Assembly: GCF_030719295.1 (NCBI RefSeq)
Contig: NZ_CP120997.1
Span: 5,033,501-5,097,500, forward strand
From: Streptomyces sp. Mut1
Lineage (GTDB): Bacteria; Actinomycetota; Actinomycetes; Streptomycetales; Streptomycetaceae
Reading direction: 5' to 3'
DNA length: 64,000 nucleotides
In this document: in pieces, positions 1-8,093 of the stretch
How positions within the stretch are numbered: position 1 is the stretch's first letter
Layout: each line of letters starts with the position of its first letter
Program-made: the position numbers and the translations under genes
Notes under the pieces: model-generated
The model's database searches: none
Seen by the model: only the letters and a program-made list of their open reading frames with translations
Told to the model about the DNA's origin: nothing

Positions 1-185
1 ACCTTGAACTTGATCATCTCGGCACTGAGGCCCTGACCTGCCACGTAGTCGTACCCGATCCAGCCGACCACACCCAGCAGCACGGCGCCGAGCACCCCGC
101 CGACGACCTTGAGCTTGCGATCCGCGCGCTGGTTCGCGGAGCGGCCGTAGCGGTTCTCGGGAAGCGCCTCGCGCACCGCCGTCAT
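1..185 (-). CDS. DUF4307 family membrane protein (5' part only)
   Basis: Reading the reverse strand from an ATG at 185 gives 61 residues before the window edge. A polar, basic N-terminus (MTAVREALPENRYGR) is followed by one clear membrane helix at about residues 25-43, then an outward-facing segment. This matches the short single-pass actinobacterial DUF4307 proteins, which often lie divergent from mca. The C-terminal half is outside the window, so full length and integrity cannot be judged. Function is unknown. It shares a 97-bp divergent promoter region with mca. Confidence 0.7.
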   Translation of the reverse strand, partial: MTAVREALPENRYGRSANQRADRKLKVVGGVLGAVLLGVVGWIGYDYVAGQGLSAEMIKFK

Positions 186-282
186 GATCGTTCCTCCCGT
201 ACCGGGGATCGAGGAATTTTCCACCCCCCGGTTCGGTCACTATAGAAGTTGCACTTCGCGACCAATCACTGAGGATCGAGTC

Positions 283-1164
283 TTGACTGAGCAGCTTCGA
301 CTGATGGCCGTACACGCTCACCCCGACGACGAGTCGAGCAAGGGCGCGGCCACCATGGCCAAGTATGTGTCCGAGGGGGTGGACGTGCTGGTCGTGACCT
401 GCACGGGAGGCGAGCGCGGCTCCATCCTCAACCCGAAACTCCAGGGCGACGCGTACATCGAGGAGAACATCCACGAGGTGCGCAGGAAGGAGATGGACGA
501 GGCGCGGGCGATCCTGGGCGTCAAGCAGGAGTGGCTCGGCTTCGTCGACTCCGGGCTGCCCGAGGGCGACCCGCTGCCGCCGCTGCCCGACGGCTGCTTC
601 GCGCTGGAGGACGAGACCGTCGCCGCGGGCCGCCTCGTCGCGAAGATCCGCGCGTTCCGGCCGCAGGTCATCACCACGTACGACGAGAACGGGGGCTACC
701 CGCACCCCGACCACATCATGACCCACACCATCTCGATGATCGCCTTCGAGGGCGCCGCCGACACCGAGAAGTTCCCCGAGGCGGAGTTCGGCCCGGCCTG
801 GACGCCGCGGAAGCTCTACTACAACCAGGGCTTCAACCGTCCCCGCACGGTCGCCCTGCACGAGGCGCTGCTGGCCCGCGGACTGGAGTCCCCGTACGCG
901 GACTGGCTGGAGCGCTGGAAGGAGTTCGAGCGCGCCGAACGCACGCTGACCACGCACGTTCCGTGCGCGGACTTCTTCGAGATCCGCGACAAGGCGCTGA
1001 TCGCGCACGCCACGCAGATCGACCCGGAGGGCGGCTGGTTCCGCGTCCCGATGGAGATCCAGCAGGAGGTCTGGCCGACGGAGGAGTACGAGCTGGCGAA
1101 GTCTCTGGTCGATACCTCCCTCCCCGAGAGCGACCTCTTCGCGGGCATCCGCGACAATGCCTGA
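283..1164 (+). CDS. mca: Mycothiol S-conjugate amidase
   Basis: A 293-residue LmbE/PIG-L deacetylase. The family cleaves the amide bond in mycothiol S-conjugates, releasing a mercapturic acid that is exported, so it detoxifies electrophiles and antibiotics in the cytosol. The zinc site is visible: AHPDDE (His13, Asp16) near the N-terminus and HPDH (His141, His144) further on. I chose the TTG at 283 (MTEQLRLMAVHAHPDDES) because GAGGATCGAG precedes it and Mca proteins begin this way; the upstream in-frame ATG at 184 would add an unrelated 33-residue leader. MshB is the close paralogue, but the length and the GGERGS/CTGGERG region fit Mca better. The stop overlaps the next gene. Confidence 0.9.
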   Translation: MTEQLRLMAVHAHPDDESSKGAATMAKYVSEGVDVLVVTCTGGERGSILNPKLQGDAYIEENIHEVRRKEMDEARAILGVKQEWLGFVDSGLPEGDPLPPLPDGCFALEDETVAAGRLVAKIRAFRPQVITTYDENGGYPHPDHIMTHTISMIAFEGAADTEKFPEAEFGPAWTPRKLYYNQGFNRPRTVALHEALLARGLESPYADWLERWKEFERAERTLTTHVPCADFFEIRDKALIAHATQIDPEGGWFRVPMEIQQEVWPTEEYELAKSLVDTSLPESDLFAGIRDNA

Positions 1165-1393
1165 TATGTACGCGACTCAGGCACTGACGCACCTCGTCCC
1201 GCTCGCCGAGGAACTCGACAAGAACAAGGTGACCCCCGGGGTCCTCGGCTTCATCGTCTTCGCGGCGCTCGCCGTGGGCGTGTGGCTGCTGATGAAGTCG
1301 ATGAACCGGCACATGGGGCGGGTGGACTTCGAGGAGACGCCGGAGCCGCCGGAACCGGCCGAGCCGGTGGCCGGGGCCGCGAACCGGAAGTAG
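1157..1393 (+). CDS. Small single-pass membrane protein downstream of mca
   Basis: A 78-residue protein whose ATG lies inside the last codons of mca (8-bp overlap), so the two are probably translationally coupled. It has a short N-terminus, one hydrophobic helix at about residues 28-46, then an acidic, proline-rich tail (EETPEPPEPAEP). A second in-frame ATG at 1166 would remove three residues. Short proteins of this layout follow mca in streptomycetes. No catalytic motif is visible and the function is unknown. Confidence 0.75.
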   Translation: MPDMYATQALTHLVPLAEELDKNKVTPGVLGFIVFAALAVGVWLLMKSMNRHMGRVDFEETPEPPEPAEPVAGAANRK

Positions 1394-1396
1394 GGG

Positions 1397-1424
1397 CGGG
1401 CGGCACCGGGTGGTGCCGCCGCGC
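1397..1424 (+). terminator. Hairpin after the mca operon
   Basis: Immediately after the stop, GCGGCACC and GGTGCCGC can pair around a GGGT loop (about 1400-1419), with further G-C pairing outside. There is no long T run, as usual for Streptomyces terminators. Confidence 0.5.
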
Positions 1425-1477
1425 CCCTCGTGCCGTCCGGTACCGGGTGGTGCCGCCGCGCCCCTCGTGCCGTCCGG
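1405..1477. repeat. Perfect tandem duplication, 36-bp unit with 37-bp period
   Basis: The 36 bases at 1405-1440 (beginning ACCGGGTGGTGCCG and ending GTCCGG) recur exactly at 1442-1477 with one T between them. The duplication lies in the gap between convergent genes and copies part of the terminator hairpin. No reading frame crosses it. Confidence 0.9.
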
Positions 1478-1502
1478 CGGGGTGTTCTCCGGCGCCGGAC
1501 GG
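1470..1502 (-). terminator. Hairpin downstream of the NB-ARC/TPR gene
   Basis: Perfect 10-bp arms, CCGTCCGGCG and CGCCGGACGG, enclose a 13-nt loop, 49 bp past the stop of the reverse-strand gene. It probably ends that transcript and may also act on the forward strand. Confidence 0.6.
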
Positions 1503-1550
1503 GCCGGAAACGATGCCCTCGGTCGCCGGGCGGGCCGGGCTCGCCCGGCG

Positions 1551-4500
1551 TCAGGCCGTGTCCGGGACCGGCACACCCATGATTTCCCGGGCCCGGCGCG
1601 ACGGGGTCAGGCCCAGGTGCCAGGCCTGCCAGCCCGTCTCCAGGTCCACGCCCCGGTCCAGGATCACGCGGTACGCCTCCGCGCAGTCGTCCACCTTGCC
1701 GTCACGGGCCGGGTGGCCGGCCGCGACGAGGTCGGCCAGCTCCTGCTGCGCCACCACCGTGCCCACCTCGATGCCGCCGGGTGAGGCGTACGGCAGCAGC
1801 GTGCAGCGCAGGAAGCGGCCCCAGTCGGCGCCCCGCGCGTCGCCGTACGACTCGAACAGCGCGACCGCCTCGCCGCACAGCTCCAGGGCCTGGGGCGCCC
1901 GCTGGTTGCCCGCGTCGATCAGCGCCAGCTCCAGGCAGGCCCACGCCTCCCCGTGGGCGACTCCGATGCGCCGGAAGTCGGCGCGGGCGTCCACCAGCAG
2001 CTGGCGGGCGAAACCGGAATTGCGCAGGTTGCCCGTCTGCGCGGCCCGCTGGTCGCGGGTGACGCGCCCCGAGTGGTGCCGGGCGCACGCGAGACCGTAG
2101 ACGTCCCGCATCCGCGAGAACATCGTGCGGGCCCGCTCCAGCTGCCGTACGGCCTGCACGGTGTCACCGGCCTCCTCCAGCGCCTGGCCCAGGTAGTACA
2201 GCGTCCAGGCCTCGCCGCGCGCGTCCTCGTTGTCCCGGTGACGGGCCAGCGCCGCGTTCAGCTGCTCGGCCGCCGGGTCGGCGTCCCCGGCCAGCAGCCG
2301 GGCGCGGGCCAGCTGGGTCATCGCCCACGCCTCGCCGCGTTCGTCCCGGGTCCGCCCGTACAGATCGAGGGCGATGCGCAGCGCGGCCTCGGCCCGCTCC
2401 ACATCGCCCAGGCGCAGCCGGACCTGGCCCAGCTGGAACCGCGTCCACGCCTCGCCGTGCAGCGACTCGCCCTCGCGGTGCAGGACCAGCGCGGTGTCCA
2501 GGAGCGTGACCGCCTCGGCCAGGTTGCCCCGGTCGCGTTCGACGGCGGCCAGCGCGTGCATCGACCAGGCCCGGTCCTCGTCCTGCCCGGCCGCCGACTG
2601 GAGCCGCATCGCCTCGCGGAGCCGGGCCGACGCCTCGGTCAGGTTCCCCTGGTGGTGCAGGGTGATACCCAGCGAGCACAGCGCCAGGGCCGTACCGGAG
2701 TCGTTCTGCGCCTCCCGGTAGAGGCCGACGACGGAGGACAGGGTCGTCCGGGCCTTGTCCAGCTCGCCGAGCTGGCGGGCCGCGATGCCGGTACGCCACT
2801 GCACCGACCGCTCCAGCAGCCCCTGGTCGACCGCCTGCGTCAGCTCGCTTATCTCGCCCAGCCGGTACAGGTCGCCGCGCAGCAGGCAGTAGTCGCACAG
2901 CGCGCCGAGCAGCGCGAGCACGGCGCCCTGGTCGACGCCCTCGGCGTGCCGCAGCGCGGAGGTGATGAAGCTCGACTCGTCGTCCAGCCAGCGCAGCGCC
3001 GCGTCCAGCGAACTGAAGCCGTGCGAGCCGAACTGCCCGGCCCGGGTGGACATCTTGCCGTCCACCATCCGGATCACCGCACCGGCCAGCTCCGCGTAGT
3101 TCGCGATGAGCCGTTCCTGCGCGGCCGCGCGCTCGGCCGGCTCCTCCTCGTCCAGCAGCCGGGCCAGGGCGAAGCCACGCACCAGGTCGTGCAGCCGGTA
3201 GCGGGAGCCGCGTACGTGGTCCAGCAGCCCGGCCCCGGACAGCGCCGTCAGCAGCCGGCCGGCCTCCTGCTCGTCGGCGGAGAGCAGGGCGGCTGCCGCC
3301 GCCGCGCCCAGGCTCGCCCGGCCGGCCAGGGCGAGCCGCCGCAGCAGCCGTCTGGCCTGCTCGGACTGGTCGGTGTAGCGCAGCCACAGGGCGCGCTCGA
3401 CGGGCGGCACCGGGCCGTAGGCGGAGAGGTCGGCCGCCAGCGCGCCCGCGGTACGCGCTCCGAGCGAGGAGCCCGCGACCCGCAGCGCCAGCGGCAGCCC
3501 GCCGCACAGGTCGGTGATGGCCTCGCTCGACGGATAGTCGTACGGCCCCGGCTCCGGCTCCTGCGACACCGAGCGCAGCAACTCCTCCGCGCCCGCCGGA
3601 TCGAGCGCCCCGACCTCCAGCCGGTGCACCCACGCGGGCAGCGAATCGGGCAGGTCGAGCGGCTCGCGGGCGGTCACGAGGACCAGGCTGTCCGAGCGCT
3701 CCGGGATCAGCGTGGCCACCTGCGCCGCGTCGCTCGCGTCGTCCAGGACGATCGTCACGGCGGTGCCGGTCAGATGCTGGTGGTAGAGCTCGCCGAGCCG
3801 GCGCACCTGCTGCTCGGCGGACGAGCTGTCGCGGAACAGCAGCTGCTCGCGGGGTGCGCCCAGCCGGTTCAGCAGATGCAGCAGCGCGTCCCGGGTCGGC
3901 AGCGGGGCCTCGCCGTCCGCGCCGCCGCGCAGGTCGACCACGCACGCGCCCCGGAACTGGTCCCTCAGATCGTGCGCCGCCCGCACCGCGAGCGTGGTGC
4001 GCCCGGCGCCCGGCGGGCCGTGCAGCACGACGACGGTCGGCTTCGTCTCCGTCGACGCGCGGGCCGCGTGCACCCACTGGCCGATCCGGGCCAGTTCCGC
4101 CCGCCGCCCCGCGAACCCGTCGCCCACCTGGGGCAGATGACCGAACGACTGCTCCAGGAGCGAGCGCTTCCGGGCGGCCGCGCTGCGGTCCCCGCCGCGC
4201 AGTGGCGTACGCGCCTTGGCCGCGGCCTTCTTCGCAGGGGTGCGGGTGGCGGCGGTGAGCATGCGCTGCTGGTCGAGGAACGGGCGTACGCCCCGTACCT
4301 CCAGCGCCGCCAGCCACTGGAGGCGCAACTGCTCCGGCCCGCCCGGCCGGCCCGCGGCCCCGGCCCGGCGGTATGCGGCCGGCCAGTGCGAGGCGGTGGC
4401 CTTCGCGATGGTGGCGGTGGTGCCGGCGACCGCGACGACCGCCCCGGCGCCGAGCGCGAGCCCGGACGCCGTACCGAGCGCCACATCGGCCCCGAACGCG

Positions 4501-4772
4501 GCGGCCGCGGCGACCCCCGTGACCAGTAACGGCGCCGACAGGGTCTCCCGGTTGAAACGGTTCCCGGCCCGCAGTCCCTCCGCCGCGTCGAGCGCCTGGA
4601 GATAGGCCGCGTACTCCTCGGCCGCGCCGGCCGCCATGGTGTCGAGGGCGGCCCGCGCACGGGTCATCAGGACGGCGGAATCGGTCCGCCCCCCGGTGCG
4701 CCGCACCTCCTCCTCGACGGCCCGTACCAACAGCCGTTCGGCGTCCGCCCGGTGGCTGTCCCGCATCCGCAT
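1551..4772 (-). CDS. NB-ARC (STAND) ATPase with C-terminal TPR repeats
   Basis: A 1073-residue protein. Residues 1-70 are charged and helical; 79-121 is a long hydrophobic stretch that could be one or two membrane helices. An NB-ARC module starts near 245. Its Walker A reads GPPGAGRTT (252-260), with Arg258 where the family has lysine; Walker B is VLDDA, the sensor region is LVTAREPLDLP, and CGGLPLAL is the GLPL motif. From about 620 to 950 there are TPR repeats of about 40 residues, several carrying GEAW. STAND proteins are signal-controlled switches that oligomerise; ligand and output are unknown here. The ATG at 4772 has a GAGGGGG ribosome site. It is divergent from an ECF sigma gene, which may be related functionally. 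Confidence 0.85.
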   Translation of the reverse strand: MRMRDSHRADAERLLVRAVEEEVRRTGGRTDSAVLMTRARAALDTMAAGAAEEYAAYLQALDAAEGLRAGNRFNRETLSAPLLVTGVAAAAAFGADVALGTASGLALGAGAVVAVAGTTATIAKATASHWPAAYRRAGAAGRPGGPEQLRLQWLAALEVRGVRPFLDQQRMLTAATRTPAKKAAAKARTPLRGGDRSAAARKRSLLEQSFGHLPQVGDGFAGRRAELARIGQWVHAARASTETKPTVVVLHGPPGAGRTTLAVRAAHDLRDQFRGACVVDLRGGADGEAPLPTRDALLHLLNRLGAPREQLLFRDSSSAEQQVRRLGELYHQHLTGTAVTIVLDDASDAAQVATLIPERSDSLVLVTAREPLDLPDSLPAWVHRLEVGALDPAGAEELLRSVSQEPEPGPYDYPSSEAITDLCGGLPLALRVAGSSLGARTAGALAADLSAYGPVPPVERALWLRYTDQSEQARRLLRRLALAGRASLGAAAAAALLSADEQEAGRLLTALSGAGLLDHVRGSRYRLHDLVRGFALARLLDEEEPAERAAAQERLIANYAELAGAVIRMVDGKMSTRAGQFGSHGFSSLDAALRWLDDESSFITSALRHAEGVDQGAVLALLGALCDYCLLRGDLYRLGEISELTQAVDQGLLERSVQWRTGIAARQLGELDKARTTLSSVVGLYREAQNDSGTALALCSLGITLHHQGNLTEASARLREAMRLQSAAGQDEDRAWSMHALAAVERDRGNLAEAVTLLDTALVLHREGESLHGEAWTRFQLGQVRLRLGDVERAEAALRIALDLYGRTRDERGEAWAMTQLARARLLAGDADPAAEQLNAALARHRDNEDARGEAWTLYYLGQALEEAGDTVQAVRQLERARTMFSRMRDVYGLACARHHSGRVTRDQRAAQTGNLRNSGFARQLLVDARADFRRIGVAHGEAWACLELALIDAGNQRAPQALELCGEAVALFESYGDARGADWGRFLRCTLLPYASPGGIEVGTVVAQQELADLVAAGHPARDGKVDDCAEAYRVILDRGVDLETGWQAWHLGLTPSRRAREIMGVPVPDTA

Positions 4773-4913
4773 ATGTCCCCCTCGGTTCTCGTCCGCGGAG
4801 CGGCCCGGTCCCCGGCCGCCCCATGAGCCAGTCTCCTGCCTGCGGCCGGAGGGCGACAGAGAGTCTGCGAGACTGCGCCGACACCCGTTCGGAGGAATCG
4901 GAGCGCAGGAGAC

Positions 4914-6560
4914 ATGACGGACCGTGGCGACGGCGGACCGGCGCAGGGACCGGCCGCGTGTTCCGACGCCGAGCTGACGGCCGCGGTCCGCGCCGACGGT
5001 GACACCGCGTCGACCGCCGAGCTCTACCGGCGTCACGCCCCCGCCGTCCAGCGGTACGCCCGTGCCTGCTGCCGCGACCCGCACACCGCGGAGGACCTCG
5101 CCTCGGAGGCGTTCGCCCGTACCGTCCAGGCGGTCCGGGGCGGCAGGGGCCCCGTGGACGCGTGGCGCCCCTACCTGCTGACCGTCGTGCGGAACACGGC
5201 CGCCGAGTGGGCCGAAGGCACCCGCCGGGTCGACCTCACCCCCGGGTTCGGTGCCTGGTTCGACGCGGTGGCGCGCCGGGGCGGGCCGGACCGGGTGAGC
5301 GCCGAGGAGACCGGCGAGGACCGGGTGGTGCGGGCGGAGACCGGGGGTGTCGTCGCACACGCCTTCCGCTCGCTGCCCGAACGCTGGCGCGCGGTGCTCT
5401 GGCACTCCGTCGTGGAGGAGGAACCGACGGCAAGGGTGGCGACCCTGCTGGGCCTCACCCCCAGCGGCGTGGCCTCGCTGACCGCCCGCGCCAGGGAAGG
5501 GCTGCGGGAGGCGTTTCTGGCGGCGCACGCCGGGCAGGGCGCGGCCGACGAGGAGTGCCGCCGGTACGGGGCCCGGCTCGCCGCCGCCGTCCGGCGCTCG
5601 CGCCCGCGCCGGGACGTCGAGCTGGACCGGCACCTGGAGAGCTGCGTCCGTTGCCGGGCGGCGGCGCGCGAGCTGGTCGACCTCAACCAGCGGCTGCGGT
5701 CGGTGCTTCCCGCCGCGGTGCTGCTGTTCGGAGCGCCCGCGTATCTGGCCTCGCGCGGGGCCTCCGCGGCGGCGGGTGCGGGTGGCACGGGGGGTGGGGC
5801 CGGTGGTGCGGGTGCCGCGGGGGTGAAGGCCGGCGTGCTGGCGGTGGCGTCGTCGGCCGTGCTGTTCGGGGGATGGCTGCTGTGGCCGGGTGGTGGGGAG
5901 GCGGAGGGGGAGCGGCCGCCGGTGGTGGTGCGCGACGCGCCGGCCGTCTCCGTAACCCCGCAGACACCGTCCGCTTCTGCTTCCGTCTCCCCTTCCTCGT
6001 CTTCCTCGTCCGCTCTGCCGTCCGCGACGGCTGCGAGCACGTCTCCGCCTTCCCCTTCCGCTTCCGTGCAGCTGCCGGTCGCGGACGCGTTCGGCGGGCC
6101 CAGCAGTCTGCGGTTCGTGTCGACCGGTGCCTGCATGGAGATCCCCGGCGGTACGCGGCAGGCGGGCGCGCGTCCGGTGGAGGCGGTGTGCGACGGCGGG
6201 GCGTACCAGCGGTGGGTGCTGCTGGAGCCGTTCGCGGGCGACCGGGCGCGGGCGCAGGTACGCAATGAGGCGACGGGGCTGTGTCTGACGCGTTCCGGGA
6301 GCACGGAGGACCACGCGGAGGTGACGCAGCTGGCCTGCGACGCCACCCGGAGCACCCAGCTGTGGAACCTGTGGACCGACGAGCCCAAGGGCCAGATCGC
6401 CCTGCGCGATGCCGAGGGTGCGCGCTATCTGGGCCTGGTGGAATGGCCGAAGGCGGACAAGGGTGAGGCGCACGGCACGGCGCTGGGGACGACGCGGTAC
6501 TACTACGCCTCCGACTCGATGAGGTTCCGCTTCGACCCGGTGCTGCTCGCTGGGGACTGA
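4914..6560 (+). CDS. ECF sigma factor fused to zinc finger, membrane helix and ricin-type lectin domain
   Basis: 548 residues. Sigma region 2 spans about 33-103 and region 4 about 147-200 (RSLPERWRAVLWH, then a helix-turn-helix). An anti-sigma-like zinc finger follows, with Cys215 and H240-x3-C244-x2-C247. After a glycine/alanine-rich stretch comes a membrane helix at about 305-325, a Ser/Pro/Thr linker (345-385), and a beta-trefoil-like domain with paired cysteines and QLW/QRW motifs typical of ricin B lectins. The predicted topology puts the sigma part in the cytoplasm and the lectin outside. Some actinobacterial ECF groups have this architecture. Release of the sigma part, perhaps by proteolysis, is inferred. 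AGGAG precedes the ATG. Confidence 0.88.
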   Translation: MTDRGDGGPAQGPAACSDAELTAAVRADGDTASTAELYRRHAPAVQRYARACCRDPHTAEDLASEAFARTVQAVRGGRGPVDAWRPYLLTVVRNTAAEWAEGTRRVDLTPGFGAWFDAVARRGGPDRVSAEETGEDRVVRAETGGVVAHAFRSLPERWRAVLWHSVVEEEPTARVATLLGLTPSGVASLTARAREGLREAFLAAHAGQGAADEECRRYGARLAAAVRRSRPRRDVELDRHLESCVRCRAAARELVDLNQRLRSVLPAAVLLFGAPAYLASRGASAAAGAGGTGGGAGGAGAAGVKAGVLAVASSAVLFGGWLLWPGGGEAEGERPPVVVRDAPAVSVTPQTPSASASVSPSSSSSSALPSATAASTSPPSPSASVQLPVADAFGGPSSLRFVSTGACMEIPGGTRQAGARPVEAVCDGGAYQRWVLLEPFAGDRARAQVRNEATGLCLTRSGSTEDHAEVTQLACDATRSTQLWNLWTDEPKGQIALRDAEGARYLGLVEWPKADKGEAHGTALGTTRYYYASDSMRFRFDPVLLAGD

Positions 6561-6677
6561 GCGCGCCTTTCCTCCGTACCCCCGACCCGCCAACGTAAAG
6601 AACAGGCAAAGTCGCGGGACGGTGCCGGGCCGGCGCCCTCCCTTCCTTCGGAAGCACATCCGAAGGAAAAGGACCCC

Positions 6678-8012
6678 ATGAAGAATTCCGCCCTTGGCCG
6701 CATCGCTCTGGTCTGCGGCGCCGCCGCGCTCGCCGGCGGCGTCGTCCCCGCCACGGCCCACGCGGACGATGCGACGGTGGAGAGGAAGATCCTCCCTGTC
6801 CTGGTCGAGTTCAGCGACAGCGCCTTCCAGCACCCGGACGAGGTGAAGGCCAGTACGCCCGCCACGTACTTCGGTACGGGGAAGGACTCGGCCGCCTCGT
6901 TCTTCAAGGAGATGTCGCGCGGGAAGTTCGCCTATGTGCCGGCCGCCGGGGAGCAGGCCGTTGGCCCGGTCAAGCTGTCGATGAGCGCGGCGGGTTGCGA
7001 CTACAACAAGATCAACACCCTCACCCAGGAGGCGCTGGCCGCGCAGGGCCTGGTGCGCGGCGAGGACTACGAGAGCCTGTCGGTGATCTTCCCGGCGCAG
7101 AAGACCGGCTGCGCCTGGGCCGGCCTCGGCTCGGTCCCCGGCCCGTACACCTGGATCAACCTGTACGGCACCGCGAGCGGCCTCGGCGTCGTGGGCCACG
7201 AACTCGGCCACAACCAGGGCTTCGGCCACCAGGGCCGGGCCATGTGCACCGACGGTGACCTCGTCGACTGCGAGACCGACGGCACCAGCGCCAAGTCGAT
7301 CATGGGCGGGGGCGGCCCGGAGGCCGGCTTCTCGGCCCCCGAACTGATCCGCGCCGGCTGGCTCTCCGGCACCGAGGCCGTCAAGGTCACCGCCTCGGGC
7401 ACGTACACCCTGCGCTCGCTGCACGGCGAGGGCACCGGGACGCGCGCCCTGGACATCCCGATGGGCGAGGACCGCCTCGTCGTCGAATACCGCCACGCCG
7501 CGGGGACCGTGGACGGCCGCATCGAGGGCGTCCACGCCTACCGGGTGCCCAAGGGGGCCTACGGCTCCTCCTCGCTGATCGACCTCACCGAGGAGAACGA
7601 GACGGCCGGCAACTCCGCCCCGGCCGACGCGGACGCCGTCACCACCCTCACCGACAAGGCGAGCAAGGTGTCCGTCGCGGTCCTGTCCTCGGGCAACGGC
7701 AAGGCCACGGTGGAGGTGGCCCTCAACGGCGAGAGCCTGACCGGCAAGACCTCGGACGAGGCGTCAGGTGAGACCACGAAGCCCGCGGCGAACCCGAAGC
7801 ACACGGGTTCCGACACCGACGCCGGTGACGGCCTTCCCGCCTCGGCCCCCGACACCAAGTCCGCCGGCTCCACCCCGGCCCCCACCTCCGACGCCTCCCA
7901 GGACCTCGCCGCCACCGGCGCCGGCCCCGGCACCCTCCCCCTGATCGGGGCGGGCGCCGCCCTGGTCGTGGTCGGCGCGCTGGTCGTCCTCAGCCGCCGC
8001 AAGCGCGCGTGA
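6678..8012 (+). CDS. Secreted M6-like metalloprotease with sortase anchor
   Basis: 444 residues. Residues 1-30 form a signal peptide ending AHA. The zinc motif HELGHNQGFGH (His174, Glu175, His178, His184) is the metzincin HExxHxxGxxH pattern, with a conserved Met nearby (IMGGG) as the Met-turn. The middle beta-rich part is followed by a Thr/Ser/Pro/Asp-rich wall-spanning region. The tail is LAATG, a 22-residue hydrophobic helix, then RRKRA. LAxTG is the signal used by class E sortases of Streptomyces, so the enzyme is predicted to be wall-linked on the surface. The substrate is unknown. It could be classed with reprolysin-like rather than M6 proteins. GAAGGAAAAGG precedes the ATG. Confidence 0.88.
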   Translation: MKNSALGRIALVCGAAALAGGVVPATAHADDATVERKILPVLVEFSDSAFQHPDEVKASTPATYFGTGKDSAASFFKEMSRGKFAYVPAAGEQAVGPVKLSMSAAGCDYNKINTLTQEALAAQGLVRGEDYESLSVIFPAQKTGCAWAGLGSVPGPYTWINLYGTASGLGVVGHELGHNQGFGHQGRAMCTDGDLVDCETDGTSAKSIMGGGGPEAGFSAPELIRAGWLSGTEAVKVTASGTYTLRSLHGEGTGTRALDIPMGEDRLVVEYRHAAGTVDGRIEGVHAYRVPKGAYGSSSLIDLTEENETAGNSAPADADAVTTLTDKASKVSVAVLSSGNGKATVEVALNGESLTGKTSDEASGETTKPAANPKHTGSDTDAGDGLPASAPDTKSAGSTPAPTSDASQDLAATGAGPGTLPLIGAGAALVVVGALVVLSRRKRA

Positions 8013-8024
8013 AGCAGGGGGCGC

Positions 8025-8067
8025 GGGCGCGGCTACGGGTGGTCTTGGCGGATCCGTAGCCGCGCCC
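8025..8067. terminator. Bidirectional terminator between convergent genes
   Basis: Perfect 14-bp arms GGGCGCGGCTACGG and CCGTAGCCGCGCCC around a 15-nt loop, placed 12 bp past the protease stop and 26 bp past the kinase stop on the other strand. Confidence 0.75.
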
Positions 8068-8093
8068 GTGCCCCGCCGCACGAGGGGATCACG

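Noticed and set aside
1551..7535. A 1994-codon open frame on the reverse strand
   Set aside because: Only 1551-4772 is a real gene. The rest lies antisense to the ECF and metalloprotease genes, and its composition is the third-position shadow of GC-rich coding DNA.
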